A stretch of DNA of 64,000 nt from Rossellomorea aquimaris (GCF_035590735.1 NZ_CP141595.1:615001-679000), one strand, 5' to 3'; counted from the first letter of the stretch, positions 8,091 through 17,029 are shown. Translations and numbers: made by a program. Notes: generated from the letters alone by a model not told the origin.

Positions 8091-8537
8091 TTAGTACCAA
8101 AGCACACTGGCATCGGCATCTTCCCTGTTACAATCGGTCAACTTGTACATATTGTCCGCCATTTCCCCATTTTGTACATACTCGATATTCTCGCAGGACA
8201 ACTTTACAATCTCACCACTACCGAATGTATCCATACGCGAGTCCCTTACGGAATGAAATACATTCCCGTCAAACCCGAGGTCATGCAAAATGGGATCGCC
8301 TTCTTCTGTATAAGAAACAATCCGAATGCGATCCTTCCCATCATCCACCACATTCTCATAAAACTTTTCAAACCTCTCCATATTCTCTACATTCCCATGA
8401 GTATTCACTATATCCGTCTCCACAGGCTCATAAGCCCCCGCCTGTTTCCCAACTTTAGTCTCAACCTGATCGCCAGGCTCCTCACAACCACCAACACAGA
8501 ATAAAAGGAACAAACCAGCCATCATCAATCTCCTCAT
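8091..8537 (-). CDS. DUF4362-type lipoprotein
   Basis: This protein of about 148 residues has a short basic lipoprotein signal ending in VGGC, so it should be anchored to the outer membrane face. The segment DIVNTHGNVENMERFEKFYENV followed by IRIVSYTEEGDPI and DLGFDG is the DUF4362 pattern. Its role is unknown. A start at 8537 (MRRLMMAG) gives the best signal peptide with AAGGGG upstream; 8549 and 8525 are alternatives. A paralogue lies at 47027-47506. Confidence 0.7.
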   Translation of the reverse strand: MRRLMMAGLFLLFCVGGCEEPGDQVETKVGKQAGAYEPVETDIVNTHGNVENMERFEKFYENVVDDGKDRIRIVSYTEEGDPILHDLGFDGNVFHSVRDSRMDTFGSGEIVKLSCENIEYVQNGEMADNMYKLTDCNREDADASVLWY

Positions 8538-8567
8538 CAACCAAATCATCCCCTTCAGAAATTACAT

Positions 8568-8617
8568 GAGGTCCGTCCCTATACTTTAGCCCCAATACTT
8601 TTAGAGGTCCGTCCCTC
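8568..8617 (-). repeat. Two tandem AAGGGACGGACCT-type repeats
   Basis: Copies in the same orientation lie at 8568-8580 and 8604-8617 (plus strand reads GAGGTCCGTCCCT). They sit upstream of the DUF4362 lipoprotein gene and before the promoter of the glycosylase gene. With the hairpin at 8030-8083, this lipoprotein gene is flanked by copies on both sides. Confidence 0.75.
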
Positions 8618-8644
8618 AGCTACTGCATCAGACGCACCACAACG

Positions 8645-8675
8645 TTGAAGTGTTACACCCACGGTATGCTATAAT
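8645..8675 (+). promoter_or_regulatory. Promoter of the DNA glycosylase gene
   Basis: TTGAAG at 8645-8650 and a perfect TATAAT at 8670-8675. The 19-bp spacer is long, but a TG extended -10 (TATGCTATAAT) compensates. Confidence 0.5.
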
Positions 8676-8706
8676 ACACATACAAGTTTTGTGCGGAAGG
8701 ATGAGG

Positions 8707-9579
8707 ATGATGGTGATAAGGAATGTTAAGGTTGAAGGTCCGTATGATTTTGATCGAGTATTGGAGAGGCTGGCGCTGGATCCGTTGAATGCAGTGGATC
8801 AGGAAGATCGAAGCGTAAAGGTTCCATACTATCTCCCTGATGGGAAAGGCGAGGTCATCAAGGTTCAGGCGACAGGCACCACGGATCAGCCTGAGTTCAG
8901 CATGACCTTTGAAAATGAAGAGAACCTTGAAGAGAAGCAAAACCGGATTTCGGACATTTTCCAGTGGCACACCGGTCTCCGCGACATGCACGAGCACTTC
9001 CTGCAGACCGATCTGAAGCCCATTTTCGAGGAGCATATCGGGACGCCCATCATCCTGGAATTCGACCCGTTTGCGACGATTATCAAAAGCATTATCCATC
9101 AGCAGCTGAACCTGAAGTTTGCTTTCACGCTGACCCATCGTTTTGTCACGAAATATGGCTGGCAAAAGGACGGGGTCTGGTTCTATCCATCACCGGAAAC
9201 AGTCGCCGGGCTCACTGTGGAAGAACTGCGGGAGCTGCAATTCAGTCAGCGGAAAGCGGAATATGCAATTGGCATCGGACAGAAGGTAGCAAGCGGAGAA
9301 CTGGACCTGGACAAACTAGCCGAGGAGCCTGACGAAGAAGTCATCAAGGAACTTACCAAAATCCGCGGCATCGGTCCATGGACAGCCCAAAGCTTTCTGT
9401 TATTCGGATTGGGTCGACCGAATCTCTTCCCGAAAGCGGATATCGGCATCCAAAATGCCATCAAGAAATTATTCCAAATGGATCAGAAACCGACCATGGA
9501 CGAGCTGGATCAATTCAGCACATCCTGGCATCCTTATTTAAGCTATGCATCCTTGTATTTATGGAGAAGTATCGAATAG
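8707..9579 (+). CDS. DNA-3-methyladenine glycosylase II (AlkA family)
   Basis: This protein of about 290 residues is a helix-hairpin-helix GPD glycosylase that should excise alkylated bases such as 3-methyladenine. FDPFATIIKSIIHQQLN opens the HhH domain, IRGIGPWTAQSFLLFGL is the hairpin, and FPKADIGIQNA carries the expected catalytic aspartate. The N-terminal third matches the AlkA-type beta domain. Several ATG codons lie close together (8701, 8707, 8710); GGAAGG spacing favours 8707. The rRNA methyltransferase gene follows after 15 bp and may be co-transcribed. Confidence 0.82.
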   Translation: MMVIRNVKVEGPYDFDRVLERLALDPLNAVDQEDRSVKVPYYLPDGKGEVIKVQATGTTDQPEFSMTFENEENLEEKQNRISDIFQWHTGLRDMHEHFLQTDLKPIFEEHIGTPIILEFDPFATIIKSIIHQQLNLKFAFTLTHRFVTKYGWQKDGVWFYPSPETVAGLTVEELRELQFSQRKAEYAIGIGQKVASGELDLDKLAEEPDEEVIKELTKIRGIGPWTAQSFLLFGLGRPNLFPKADIGIQNAIKKLFQMDQKPTMDELDQFSTSWHPYLSYASLYLWRSIE

Positions 9580-9594
9580 AACGGACGTGAACCA

Positions 9595-10992
9595 ATGAAA
9601 AAGCAATACGAAAAAAAGCAGCACAATGAAGTGAAAATCGAGCTGAAACAACAGTTTCCTCTGACGATAAAAAAAATCGGCATCAACGGTGAAGGAGTCG
9701 GGTTCTTTAAACGAAAGATCGTCTTCGTACCTGGAGCACTGACCGGAGAAGAAGTGGTCGTCGAAGTGACCAAGGTCCACCCGAAATTCACCGAAGCCCG
9801 CATCAAGAAGATACGGCAGAAGTCACCCGAGCGTACCAAAGCTCCATGCCCGGTATACGAGCAGTGCGGGGGCTGTCAGCTTCAGCATCTCTCTTATGAA
9901 GGACAGCTGGATGCAAAACGGGACATCCTGCTTCAATCCCTCGAGCGTCACACGAAGCTTAGATTGGAAGACCTGGACATCCGTCCGACGATTGGAATGG
10001 ACAACCCGTGGCACTACCGGAACAAAAGCCAATTCCAGGTGGGGACCCAAAACGGCAAGGTGATCGCGGGCCTATACAGCATGAATTCAAACAAGCTGAT
10101 AGACATCGATGAGTGTATCGTTCAGCACCCGCTGACAAATAAAGTGACAACTGAAATTAAACGCATCATCAATGACTTCAACATTCCTGTTTTTGATGAT
10201 AAAAAGAAGAAGCCGATCCTGAAAACGATCGTGACCCGTGTCGGCTTTGAAACAGGCGAAGTCCAAGTCGTACTCGTCACTGCAGAGAAGAAGATTCCGC
10301 GCAAGGAATTGCTGATTTCGGAAATCCAGAAACGTCTCCCTGAAGTCGTATCGATCGCCCAAAACATCAATCCGAAGAAAACCGCACTCATATTCGGCGA
10401 TGAAACCATTCATCTATCAGGAAAAGAAAGCATCGAAGAACGCCTGGAAGAGTTCACCTACGAACTATCTGCACGTGCATTCTTCCAGCTCAATCCAATC
10501 CAGACGAGCAAGCTGTACAACGAAGCAAAAAAAGCATCGGCCCTCACAGGTGAAGAAAAAGTCGTCGATGCCTACTGTGGCGTCGGAACTATCGGGCTAT
10601 GGCTTGCTGACGGAGCGAAAGAAATCCGCGGAATGGATGTCATCAAGGAAGGAATCGATGACGCGAAAAAGAACGCGAAGAAATTCGGAGTCAATCACGC
10701 CGAATACTTCGTCGGAGGTGCCGAAACGCTCATGCCCCAGTGGAAGAACGAAGGCTGGCGTCCCGATGTCGTCGTAGTCGATCCGCCACGTACTGGCTGC
10801 GACAACAAGCTCCTTGATACGTTAAAAGAAGTGAAACCGAAGACGTTCGTGTATGTATCCTGCAACCCGTCAACCCTGGCGAAGGATATCGATTACTTGA
10901 AGAAACAGTACAGGGTGGAATATTTGCAGCCGGTGGATATGTTCCCGCAGACCGCCCATGTGGAGGTTGTGGCGAAACTGGTTCTCAAATAA
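9595..10992 (+). CDS. rlmCD: 23S rRNA (uracil-5-)-methyltransferase RlmCD
   Basis: This 465-residue protein belongs to the TrmA/RumA family. A TRAM RNA-binding domain occupies about residues 20-80 ([13 protein letters not shown]). [14 protein letters not shown] supplies three cysteines of the 4Fe-4S cluster. [14 protein letters not shown] is the SAM-binding loop, [11 protein letters not shown] motif IV, and [13 protein letters not shown] contains the catalytic cysteine. It should methylate uracil C5 in 23S rRNA; the single B. subtilis enzyme YefA modifies two sites (U747 and U1939), hence RlmCD. ATG 9595 has a moderate GGACG-type ribosome binding site. Confidence 0.88.
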   Translation: MKKQYEKKQHNEVKIELKQQFPLTIKKIGINGEGVGFFKRKIVFVPGALTGEEVVVEVTKVHPKFTEARIKKIRQKSPERTKAPCPVYEQCGGCQLQHLSYEGQLDAKRDILLQSLERHTKLRLEDLDIRPTIGMDNPWHYRNKSQFQVGTQNGKVIAGLYSMNSNKLIDIDECIVQHPLTNKVTTEIKRIINDFNIPVFDDKKKKPILKTIVTRVGFETGEVQVVLVTAEKKIPRKELLISEIQKRLPEVVSIAQNINPKKTALIFGDETIHLSGKESIEERLEEFTYELSARAFFQLNPIQTSKLYNEAKKASALTGEEKVVDAYCGVGTIGLWLADGAKEIRGMDVIKEGIDDAKKNAKKFGVNHAEYFVGGAETLMPQWKNEGWRPDVVVVDPPRTGCDNKLLDTLKEVKPKTFVYVSCNPSTLAKDIDYLKKQYRVEYLQPVDMFPQTAHVEVVAKLVLK

Positions 10993-11039
10993 GAAGAATC
11001 CTCTTTCTTAACAGCGTCAATTTTAGAAGAAAGGAAGAG

Positions 11040-11336
11040 TTATGTGGGAAAGGTGAAGGTAAGGTATCTAAGATATGATGATATTCTTGATAGACACTAC
11101 TACTCAGATACAATTGGACGTAGATTAAATGATGGTTTTGTTCACAGATATTGAATTCGGCTATGGGATTGAGAGAATCTTCGAAGAAAGAGATGGGTAC
11201 TGCTTTGTTCGTGATTTGCGATGACTTTACTCCTATTATTGTTGATATAGATAATGCAGGCGACATCGATTTCTCCAATGAAGCCGTAAAGGGATTTTTT
11301 GAGTATTTGATTGAAACCACACTACAAAGCAAGTAA
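11040..11336 (+). pseudogene. Possible decayed small gene, unrecognised
   Basis: Three overlapping short frames look coding in succession. A GTG frame starting near 11054 encodes about 34 residues ending FVHRY. A frame from ATG 11129 reads FGYGIERIFEERDG. A frame from TTG 11151 to 11336 encodes 61 residues including ALFVICDDFTPIIVDIDNAGD. The first and third overlap at 11151-11154. A ribosome-binding-like GAAAGGAAGAG lies at about 11028-11038, and a strong terminator follows directly. This pattern suggests a frameshifted gene, but I do not recognise the family, and the third frame could be a genuine 61-residue protein. Confidence 0.35.
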
Positions 11337-11338
11337 TA

Positions 11339-11375
11339 GGGCATTCCTCAGTCGTTGAGGGATGCCCATTTTTTA
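11339..11375 (+). terminator. Rho-independent terminator
   Basis: GGGCATTCCTCA and TTGAGGGATGCCC form a stem with a GTCG loop, followed by ATTTTTT. Confidence 0.8.
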
Positions 11376-11466
11376 TAATACCGGCACATCCTCCGAGCAG
11401 ATGTCTGGTCAATAAACCTGTTTATCTATTAAGATGTCCCTTGAACAACCACAAGGAGGCAAAAAC

Positions 11467-12588
11467 ATGAACAGTAAATATAAAGAGCTATTATCCCCCT
11501 ATACTTTCAAAAACGGAGTCGAATTAAAGAACCGCATCATCATGGCACCGATGACGAACTTCTCATCGGATGAGCAGGGTAACGTTACGGATGCAGAGGT
11601 TAATTACTATGCGAGACGTTCCAAGGATGTCAGCATGGTGATCACGGCTTGCACATATGTAACGCCTGATGGAAAGGGATTCCCGGGTGAGTTTGGCGGG
11701 GACTCCGATGAAATGATCCCAAGCCTTGAACGTTTGGCAAAGGGAATAAAGGATCAGGGCGCTAAAGCAGTCCTCCAGATTTTCCACGGAGGTGTACAAT
11801 GTCCACCGGATCTGGTTCCAGATGGGGATGTTGTGAGCGCCAGTGACGTAACGGGTGAGAACGGTGAGAAGAAATCGAGAGCATTATCAGAAGCAGAGAT
11901 TGAGAATATCATCGATGCTTTCGGTGAGACGACCCGCCGAGCGATAGAAGCGGGATATGATGGCGTGGAGATCCACGGAGCGAACGGTTATCTGATCCAT
12001 CAATTCTTTTCCCCGATGACAAATCGTCGTGAAGATCGTTATGGCGGCAGCCTGGAAAAACGGATGACGTTCCCACTTGCCATCGTGGATAAGGTGAAGA
12101 GTGTGGTCGCTGAGCATGCGGATGCATCGTTCCTAGTTGGATACCGTTTCTCACCTGAGGAGCCTGAAGACAATGGATTCACAATGGGTGACACCCTTAC
12201 CCTTGTAGATGCCCTTGCAGACAAGGACCTTGATTATCTTCACGTTTCCCTTTTCGAGTTCTTCTCAAAGCCAAGAAGAGGCGTTAAGGACGTTGAGAAA
12301 ACAAGAATGGACTATCTATTGGAAACCATCGGTGACCGTACACCACTGATTGGTGTAGGTTCGATCTACTCTGCCGACGATGCAAATAAAGCGTTCAGTA
12401 CAGGCGTTCCGCTATTGGCCCTTGGTCGTGAACTGATCATTGATCCCGATTGGTTGAAGAAGATAGAAGAAGGAAGAGAAGATGACATTGTGACGGAGAT
12501 AGATAAAGGGAAACAGGAAGAATTGGTCGTTCCCGATCCGTTATGGAATGCAATTGTGAATACGCCTGGCTGGTTCCCGGGAGTGTAG
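11467..12588 (+). CDS. NADH:flavin oxidoreductase, Old Yellow Enzyme family
   Basis: This 373-residue protein is an FMN-dependent TIM-barrel oxidoreductase. KNRIIMAPMTNF near the N-terminus, the DGVEIHGANGYLIHQFFSP segment with its catalytic histidine, NRREDRYGGSLEKR, and VGSIYSADDA with ALGRELIIDPDW near the C-terminus are OYE landmarks. It probably reduces activated double bonds or similar compounds with NAD(P)H; the natural substrate is unknown. ATG 11467 has a perfect AAGGAGG at 11453-11459. It is transcribed alone. Confidence 0.85.
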   Translation: MNSKYKELLSPYTFKNGVELKNRIIMAPMTNFSSDEQGNVTDAEVNYYARRSKDVSMVITACTYVTPDGKGFPGEFGGDSDEMIPSLERLAKGIKDQGAKAVLQIFHGGVQCPPDLVPDGDVVSASDVTGENGEKKSRALSEAEIENIIDAFGETTRRAIEAGYDGVEIHGANGYLIHQFFSPMTNRREDRYGGSLEKRMTFPLAIVDKVKSVVAEHADASFLVGYRFSPEEPEDNGFTMGDTLTLVDALADKDLDYLHVSLFEFFSKPRRGVKDVEKTRMDYLLETIGDRTPLIGVGSIYSADDANKAFSTGVPLLALGRELIIDPDWLKKIEEGREDDIVTEIDKGKQEELVVPDPLWNAIVNTPGWFPGV

Positions 12589-12601
12589 GGAGTCAGTCTT
12601 G

Positions 12602-12641
12602 AAAAGAAATGCCCTGTGAAGATTCACAGGGCATTTCTTTT
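12602..12641. terminator. Bidirectional terminator
   Basis: AAAGAAATGCCCTGTGAA pairs with TTCACAGGGCATTTCTTT, with A and T runs on the two sides. It separates the convergent oxidoreductase and TerC-family genes. Confidence 0.85.
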
Positions 12642-12643
12642 AT

Positions 12644-13417
12644 CTAACTTTCACTATGCTGAGATTCTTTGTTTCCCGGTGCGAACCACCCAAACAAAGC
12701 AATCCCCACAAGAACACCATAGAAAATAAGGGTCCAAAGGGTACTGTGAGGGAAATCGTGGTCCAGGATGTGAATGTCTTCATGAGCAAGTGTAATGACC
12801 GCGAGCTTCACTCCGACCCAGGCGACTATGGCATAGGCAGTTGTCTCTAAAGCAGGTCGTTTTTCAAGCAGCTGCACAAACCAGGTTGCGGCATATTTGA
12901 TCAATATCAGCCCGGCAATTCCTCCGAGGACAACAATGATAAATTGTCCGCCGTCCATCCCGCCAAAATCATCAAGGGGGGAATCAGGAAGTCCAAGGGC
13001 AAGGGCCACGGCAGCGAGGATCGAATCAATCGCAAAGGCAAGGTCTGCCAATGCAATCTTCCCGACTGTCGGCCAGAATCCTTTTCCGGCAGCTTCTTCT
13101 TCTGTCTCTTCACGAATATTTTCGTTTTCTTTTCCAAAGCGTGCTTTGATGACATGCTTTAAGCCCAGGTAAAGAAGGTAGGCTGCTCCGATCGCCTGGA
13201 TTTGCCAGACATTTGCGATAAAGGAAATCGCAAACAAGGCACCGAAACGAAAGGCAAAGGCGAGGAAAATCCCGTATTTGATGGCTCTTTTCTTCTCGTC
13301 GTCCGGAAGGTGTTTCGCAATAACGGCAAGAACAAGGGCATTGTCTGCAGATAACAAACCCTCAAGGCCGATTAGGATCAGTAATGTCCATCCATATTCT
13401 AACCAAATTGATTCCAA
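12644..13417 (-). CDS. TerC-family membrane protein (YceF/YkoY type)
   Basis: This 257-residue protein has seven or more hydrophobic helices and TerC landmarks: EGLLSADNALVLAVIAKHL and ALADLAFAIDSILAAVAL contain the acidic residues (ADNA, FAIDS) that lie in the membrane and probably bind metal. The B. subtilis relatives YceF and YkoY (MeeF/MeeY) deliver or export manganese, including to exoenzymes, so manganese transport is a reasonable inference. The start is TTG with AAAGGAG. I looked for a yybP-ykoY manganese riboswitch upstream and could not recognise one. Confidence 0.8.
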   Translation of the reverse strand: MESIWLEYGWTLLILIGLEGLLSADNALVLAVIAKHLPDDEKKRAIKYGIFLAFAFRFGALFAISFIANVWQIQAIGAAYLLYLGLKHVIKARFGKENENIREETEEEAAGKGFWPTVGKIALADLAFAIDSILAAVALALGLPDSPLDDFGGMDGGQFIIVVLGGIAGLILIKYAATWFVQLLEKRPALETTAYAIVAWVGVKLAVITLAHEDIHILDHDFPHSTLWTLIFYGVLVGIALFGWFAPGNKESQHSES

Positions 13418-13567
13418 ATAAAGTGCTCCTTTCCACTAAACATCGAGCCCAACACATAAAGCTGGACCTGTTAATGTGTAATACTAGTCCTCAGTCTTTA
13501 TCATACCACTGATTGTGAATCTAATCCTTTATTGGTATTGGGTTTTTTTAGATATTCTCAATTTCCT
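13418..13567. other. Divergent intergenic region, TerC gene side
   Basis: AT-rich sequence between the minus-strand TerC gene and the vmlR promoter. It must hold the TerC promoter. I recognise no structured element in it. Confidence 0.3.
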
Positions 13568-13597
13568 TTGCACCTCCAAATCATTTCATGGTATAGT
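13568..13597 (+). promoter_or_regulatory. Promoter of the vmlR leader transcript
   Basis: TTGCAC at 13568-13573, an 18-bp spacer, and TATAGT at 13592-13597. It lies about 240 bp before the vmlR start codon, which implies a long leader. Confidence 0.5.
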
Positions 13598-13615
13598 GAA
13601 CTTACTAAAAATGAC

Positions 13616-13810
13616 AGGAGTGATGGGTGGACGATGAAGTACTGATCTTATTTTCGCGACGTTTGAAATTCCATATTTCAAATTAACCAAAATAGGATTA
13701 GTCTGCCCATTTTTATACATCGTCTGAGCTGTTGATTTCCAAATGGCTTTCTTTGAGCACGACAGGTACGGCTAATCCTTCCAGAGAAATGGGGAGGATT
13801 TTTTTGTTCT
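13616..13810 (+). promoter_or_regulatory. Attenuator leader of vmlR with short upstream ORFs
   Basis: The leader contains a three-codon ORF ATG-AAG-TAC-stop at 13634-13645, overlapping an alternative ATG-GGT-GGA-CGA-stop at 13623-13637, with AGGAG at 13616-13620. A hairpin (TTTGAAAT/ATTTCAAA) occupies 13662-13682. AGGATTAGTC at 13694-13703 can pair with GGCTAATCCT at 13770-13779, which would block the terminator made by AATCCTTCC (13774-13782) and GGGGAGGATT (13791-13800) plus its T tract. GGACGATG around the upstream ORF start can pair with CATCGTCT near 13718. This fits ribosome-stalling attenuation induced by antibiotics, as known for B. subtilis vmlR. Confidence 0.72.
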
Positions 13811-13835
13811 CCCTTTGATGAGAGGGGAAGATGGT

Positions 13836-15467
13836 ATGAGAGAATTGATGAAGTTAGTGAATATAAGCTATGAAATGATGGATCAGCCTATCTTTAAAGG
13901 GGTCAATGCGAGTGTGCAGGAAGGGGATGTCATCGGAATCATCGGGCAGAATGGTGCCGGGAAGTCTACTCTGCTTCAGTTGATCCACGGGGATTTAGTG
14001 CCTTCCGAAGGTACAATCCATTGGTTGCATCACGACTTGAACTTCGGGATGGTCGAACAGGAAACGGAGTCCTATTCCTTTAACGAAACGACACCTTCTG
14101 AAGCCCGGCTGCTGGAAAAATGGCAGGTGCCGAATCATGAGTTTCTGCACTTGAGCGGCGGAGAAAAGCTGAAGGCCCGACTTGCAAAAGGGTTTGCGAA
14201 AAATGCCGACCTCCTTCTATTGGATGAACCGACGAACCACCTGGATCACGGGAGTATGGAACTCCTGATGAATCAGATCAAGGAGTATAAAGGGACGATC
14301 ATTCTCGTATCACATGACCGGTATTTTTTAGACCAAGCGGTGAACAAAATCTGGGCGATCGAACATGGGAAGCTGATTGAGCATCGGGGTCACTATTCAA
14401 GCTACATGGAGGCACGGAAACTGAGACGGCTCACCCAGCAACGTGAATATGAGAAGCAGCAGAAGATGGTGGAACGGATTGAAGATCAGATGAAAGAGCT
14501 CTCATCCTGGTCCCAAAAAGCCCACGCCCAGTCCACAAAACAGGAAGGATTTAAAGAATACTACCGGGTAAAAGCAAAACGGACGGACAGCCAGGTTAAA
14601 TCGAAGCAGAAACGTCTTGAGAAAGAGCTTGAAAAAGCAAAGGTGGATGCGGTGCAGGAAGAACATACTGTGCGATTCTCCCTTCTGGCCTCACACAAAA
14701 CAGGAAAGCGATTCTTGGAAGTGAAAGATCTGACGAAAGCATTTGAGGGACGAATATTATTCAGAAAAGCCAATTTCACGATCCAGCATGGGGAAAAGGT
14801 GTCGATCATCGGACCGAATGGCAGCGGGAAGACGACATTATTAAAGGTGATCATGGGACAGGAGCCGGCTGACGGTGATGTATGGATTTCACCATCTGCA
14901 GAGATCGGCTATCTGACGCAGGAAGTGTTCGATCTTCCCCTTGACGAAACGCCTGAACAGCTTTTCCACAAGGAAACCTTCGAGGAGAGAGGGAAAGTCC
15001 AGACGCTAATGAAGCACCTGGGATTCCAGACGACCCACTGGCGGGAACCGATCGGGAATATGAGTATGGGAGAGCGTGTAAAGTGTAAGCTGATGAAGTA
15101 TATCCTGGAGGAACGGGATGTGCTGATCCTGGATGAGCCGACGAATCATCTTGATCTTGCCTCCCGTGAACAGTTGGAGGACACCCTTTCGCAATTCAAT
15201 GGTACTTTGATTGTCGTGTCCCATGACCGTTATTTTCTAGAGAAAACGACGAGTAAGAAACTCGTGATCGCGGACGGCAGGATTCAAAAACAGTTGAATG
15301 AGCCTGCTTCAGAACGGGATGACCAGGAAGAACTGCGGTTGAAGCTTGAGACGGAGAGACAGGAAGTGTTGGGCAGGCTCAGTTTTATGATGCCAGGGGA
15401 TAAGGAATATGAGGAACTGGATCGAAAATTTAAAGAGCTGACGGAACAAATAAATAAGATGAAGTAA
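13836..15467 (+). CDS. vmlR: ABC-F ribosome protection protein VmlR
   Basis: This 543-residue protein has two ABC ATPase domains and no membrane segments. Walker A motifs are GQNGAGKST and GPNGSGKTT, signatures LSGGEK and MSMGER, Walker B LLLLDEPTNHLD and VLILDEPTNHLD. The interdomain linker is rich in charged helices (TQQREYEKQQKMVERIEDQMKEL) and forms the antibiotic-resistance domain that reaches into the ribosome. Sequence and length closely match B. subtilis VmlR, which displaces virginiamycin M, lincomycin and pleuromutilins. ATG 13836 follows GAGGGGAAG. Expression is probably controlled by the attenuator just upstream. Confidence 0.88.
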   Translation: MRELMKLVNISYEMMDQPIFKGVNASVQEGDVIGIIGQNGAGKSTLLQLIHGDLVPSEGTIHWLHHDLNFGMVEQETESYSFNETTPSEARLLEKWQVPNHEFLHLSGGEKLKARLAKGFAKNADLLLLDEPTNHLDHGSMELLMNQIKEYKGTIILVSHDRYFLDQAVNKIWAIEHGKLIEHRGHYSSYMEARKLRRLTQQREYEKQQKMVERIEDQMKELSSWSQKAHAQSTKQEGFKEYYRVKAKRTDSQVKSKQKRLEKELEKAKVDAVQEEHTVRFSLLASHKTGKRFLEVKDLTKAFEGRILFRKANFTIQHGEKVSIIGPNGSGKTTLLKVIMGQEPADGDVWISPSAEIGYLTQEVFDLPLDETPEQLFHKETFEERGKVQTLMKHLGFQTTHWREPIGNMSMGERVKCKLMKYILEERDVLILDEPTNHLDLASREQLEDTLSQFNGTLIVVSHDRYFLEKTTSKKLVIADGRIQKQLNEPASERDDQEELRLKLETERQEVLGRLSFMMPGDKEYEELDRKFKELTEQINKMK

Positions 15468-15471
15468 AAAC

Positions 15472-15513
15472 GGGACAATTCAATCGAATAAAAACGATTG
15501 AATTGTCCCTTTG
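15472..15513. terminator. Terminator of vmlR
   Basis: GGGACAATTCAATCG and CGATTGAATTGTCCC form a perfect 15-bp stem with an A-rich loop, followed by TTT. The gene on the other side is convergent. Confidence 0.85.
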
Positions 15514-15536
15514 TTTGAATGAAAGAAAACAGGTGC

Positions 15537-15998
15537 TTACATTTCTCTGTATTCTTTTTCCGTCCCATCAGGGAATTTGATCTCCAGCTCGAACTTCTCA
15601 TAGCCATCCTCAACTGAAAATGCTTCTTTCACTTGTTTGATGACCTCTTGTTCATCGGTATCCTGATCAAACGAGAAATCTTTGAAGATCGGGGTAAGCT
15701 TATCCATCGCTTCATCAGAAGTCAAATTTCGATCATTAAGATCATCCTGATATTTCGCTTCCGTCGAGTCTTTTTCGTTCTCGTAATCCACATCGATTGT
15801 TTTATTTTCCTTGTAATCAACCTCTAAATCAAAGTTCGTAAAAGAAAAAGCTTCATCTTTCGCTCCCTCATTATTATTGGCAGTATCCTCAACTGGTGCA
15901 CTTTCCGGAGGGTTCTTGACCTCTTCCTTATCATTACAGCCGGCTAAAAGAACCAACGAGAACAGAACAGCGAAGATACATGTTGTTTTACTCTTCAT
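15537..15998 (-). CDS. YusW-like lipoprotein
   Basis: This 153-residue protein has a lipoprotein signal with lipobox LAGC and a low-complexity acidic linker, followed by one domain of beta strands and helices (FTNFDLEVDYKENKTIDVDYE; FELEIKFPDGTEKEY). It resembles the Bacillus YusW family, of unknown role. The ATG at 15998 has AAGGAGG nearby; the open frame extends to a TTG at 16109, but that region overlaps the terminator of the next gene. Confidence 0.72.
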   Translation of the reverse strand: MKSKTTCIFAVLFSLVLLAGCNDKEEVKNPPESAPVEDTANNNEGAKDEAFSFTNFDLEVDYKENKTIDVDYENEKDSTEAKYQDDLNDRNLTSDEAMDKLTPIFKDFSFDQDTDEQEVIKQVKEAFSVEDGYEKFELEIKFPDGTEKEYREM

Positions 15999-16084
15999 AC
16001 AATGACCTCCTTGATGATGATAAGGATAGTTTACCCAATTGTGGATATATGAATCGTGGGGGGCTTGTCCTTTCGTATTTAAAA

Positions 16085-16112
16085 AAGAAAAAAGCATTGC
16101 ACTCAGCAATGC
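16085..16112 (-). terminator. Terminator of the small membrane protein gene
   Basis: On the minus strand GGCATTGC and GCAATGC form a stem with a TGAGT loop, followed by TTTTTT. Confidence 0.75.
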
Positions 16113-16130
16113 CTTTCACCTATTAACAAA

Positions 16131-16322
16131 TTACCGCCCGCCAGTCCAGAACTTCAAATGATTGGACTGCCCCTGGCAATAAGCATTATAACCCTCACTC
16201 TTGTGTGTATCATAGCAATCACCGGTGAGATACCCTTGTGAAAAGTACGTTTCTTTGACACTGCCTACGATGACGACCCCAGCCATGAAGGACAAGGGAA
16301 TCAAAACGAATAACCAGACCAT
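16131..16322 (-). CDS. Small membrane protein, unknown function
   Basis: This 63-residue protein has an N-terminal hydrophobic helix (WLFVLIPLSFMAGVVIVG) and a polar tail containing two cysteines (GDCYDTHK, NAYCQGQ). A strong AAAGGAGG precedes the ATG, and a terminator follows. The cysteines could form a disulfide if the tail is outside. The family is not recognised. Confidence 0.6.
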   Translation of the reverse strand: MVWLFVLIPLSFMAGVVIVGSVKETYFSQGYLTGDCYDTHKSEGYNAYCQGQSNHLKFWTGGR

Positions 16323-16589
16323 TTTTTAAAACCTCCTTTTTCTAAACCTTATTAGGTAAAAGCAGGTGAACGTCCTGTAGGTGTTGCTTCTACTACTATC
16401 TTATCACCACTATATGGAAAAATATAGATAATGATACTTGCGGACTGCCAATAGGTCGTGGGTCTTGGTGGCAATAAGATTTAGATTTAGAAGGAATTGT
16501 AGATCGCAAGCCGGAATATTATTCTTAGGTGTGCTCTTTTTTGTTGCACAACTAGGTTATAATGAACCTACAACCCTCAGGAGGTACAT
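16323..16589 (+). other. Intergenic region with -10 box
   Basis: This gap separates two divergent genes. A perfect TATAAT at 16558-16563 probably serves the DUF6526 gene, although its -35 is weak. Nothing else is recognisable. Confidence 0.35.
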
Positions 16590-17018
16590 ATGAAACAGCA
16601 AAACTATGAAAATCACAGTAAGATCGATCCTGCCTATCATTTTGGGATTGGGATATTATCACTCATCACACTCATCCTGACGATTACGTTTTTCGTCAAG
16701 AATGTCGGGACAGAGACTTTGCTAAGCTTTGTGGTGCTGTTTGTTGTGTTGACGATCATCCTCACAGGGATAAAGCTAAGAACCTATGCTCTTCAGCTAC
16801 AGGATCGCATCATCCGTACGGAAGAAAATTTCCGCTATTTTCGCTTAACGGGGAAATCGCCCGATGCAGGGTTATCCCTGAAGCAGATGATCGCGCTCCG
16901 CTTTGCCCCGGATGAAGAATTTCCAGTGTTAGTGGAAAGAGCAGTGACAGAGAACTTATCACCTAACGACATTAAAAAAGCTATACAAAATTGGCGTGCA
17001 GATCATCATCGAGTATAA
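16590..17018 (+). CDS. DUF6526 family membrane protein
   Basis: This 142-residue protein starts with a short polar segment (QNYENH), then two transmembrane helices at about residues 17-37 and 42-60. A cytoplasmic domain follows with LQDRIIRTEENFRYFRLTG, LRFAPDEEFPVLVERA and DIKKAIQNWRADHHRV. This order matches DUF6526 of Bacillus and relatives. A good TCAGGAGG ribosome binding site precedes the ATG. No activity is known. Confidence 0.72.
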   Translation: MKQQNYENHSKIDPAYHFGIGILSLITLILTITFFVKNVGTETLLSFVVLFVVLTIILTGIKLRTYALQLQDRIIRTEENFRYFRLTGKSPDAGLSLKQMIALRFAPDEEFPVLVERAVTENLSPNDIKKAIQNWRADHHRV

Positions 17019-17029
17019 ACAACACAGAA

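Noticed and set aside
8069..8458. 129-codon ORF on the plus strand
   Set aside because: It is antisense to the DUF4362 lipoprotein gene and starts within a hairpin repeat; composition is low-complexity and His/Pro-rich.
13418..13567. yybP-ykoY manganese riboswitch upstream of the TerC gene
   Set aside because: Its expected conserved loops were not recognisable in either strand.
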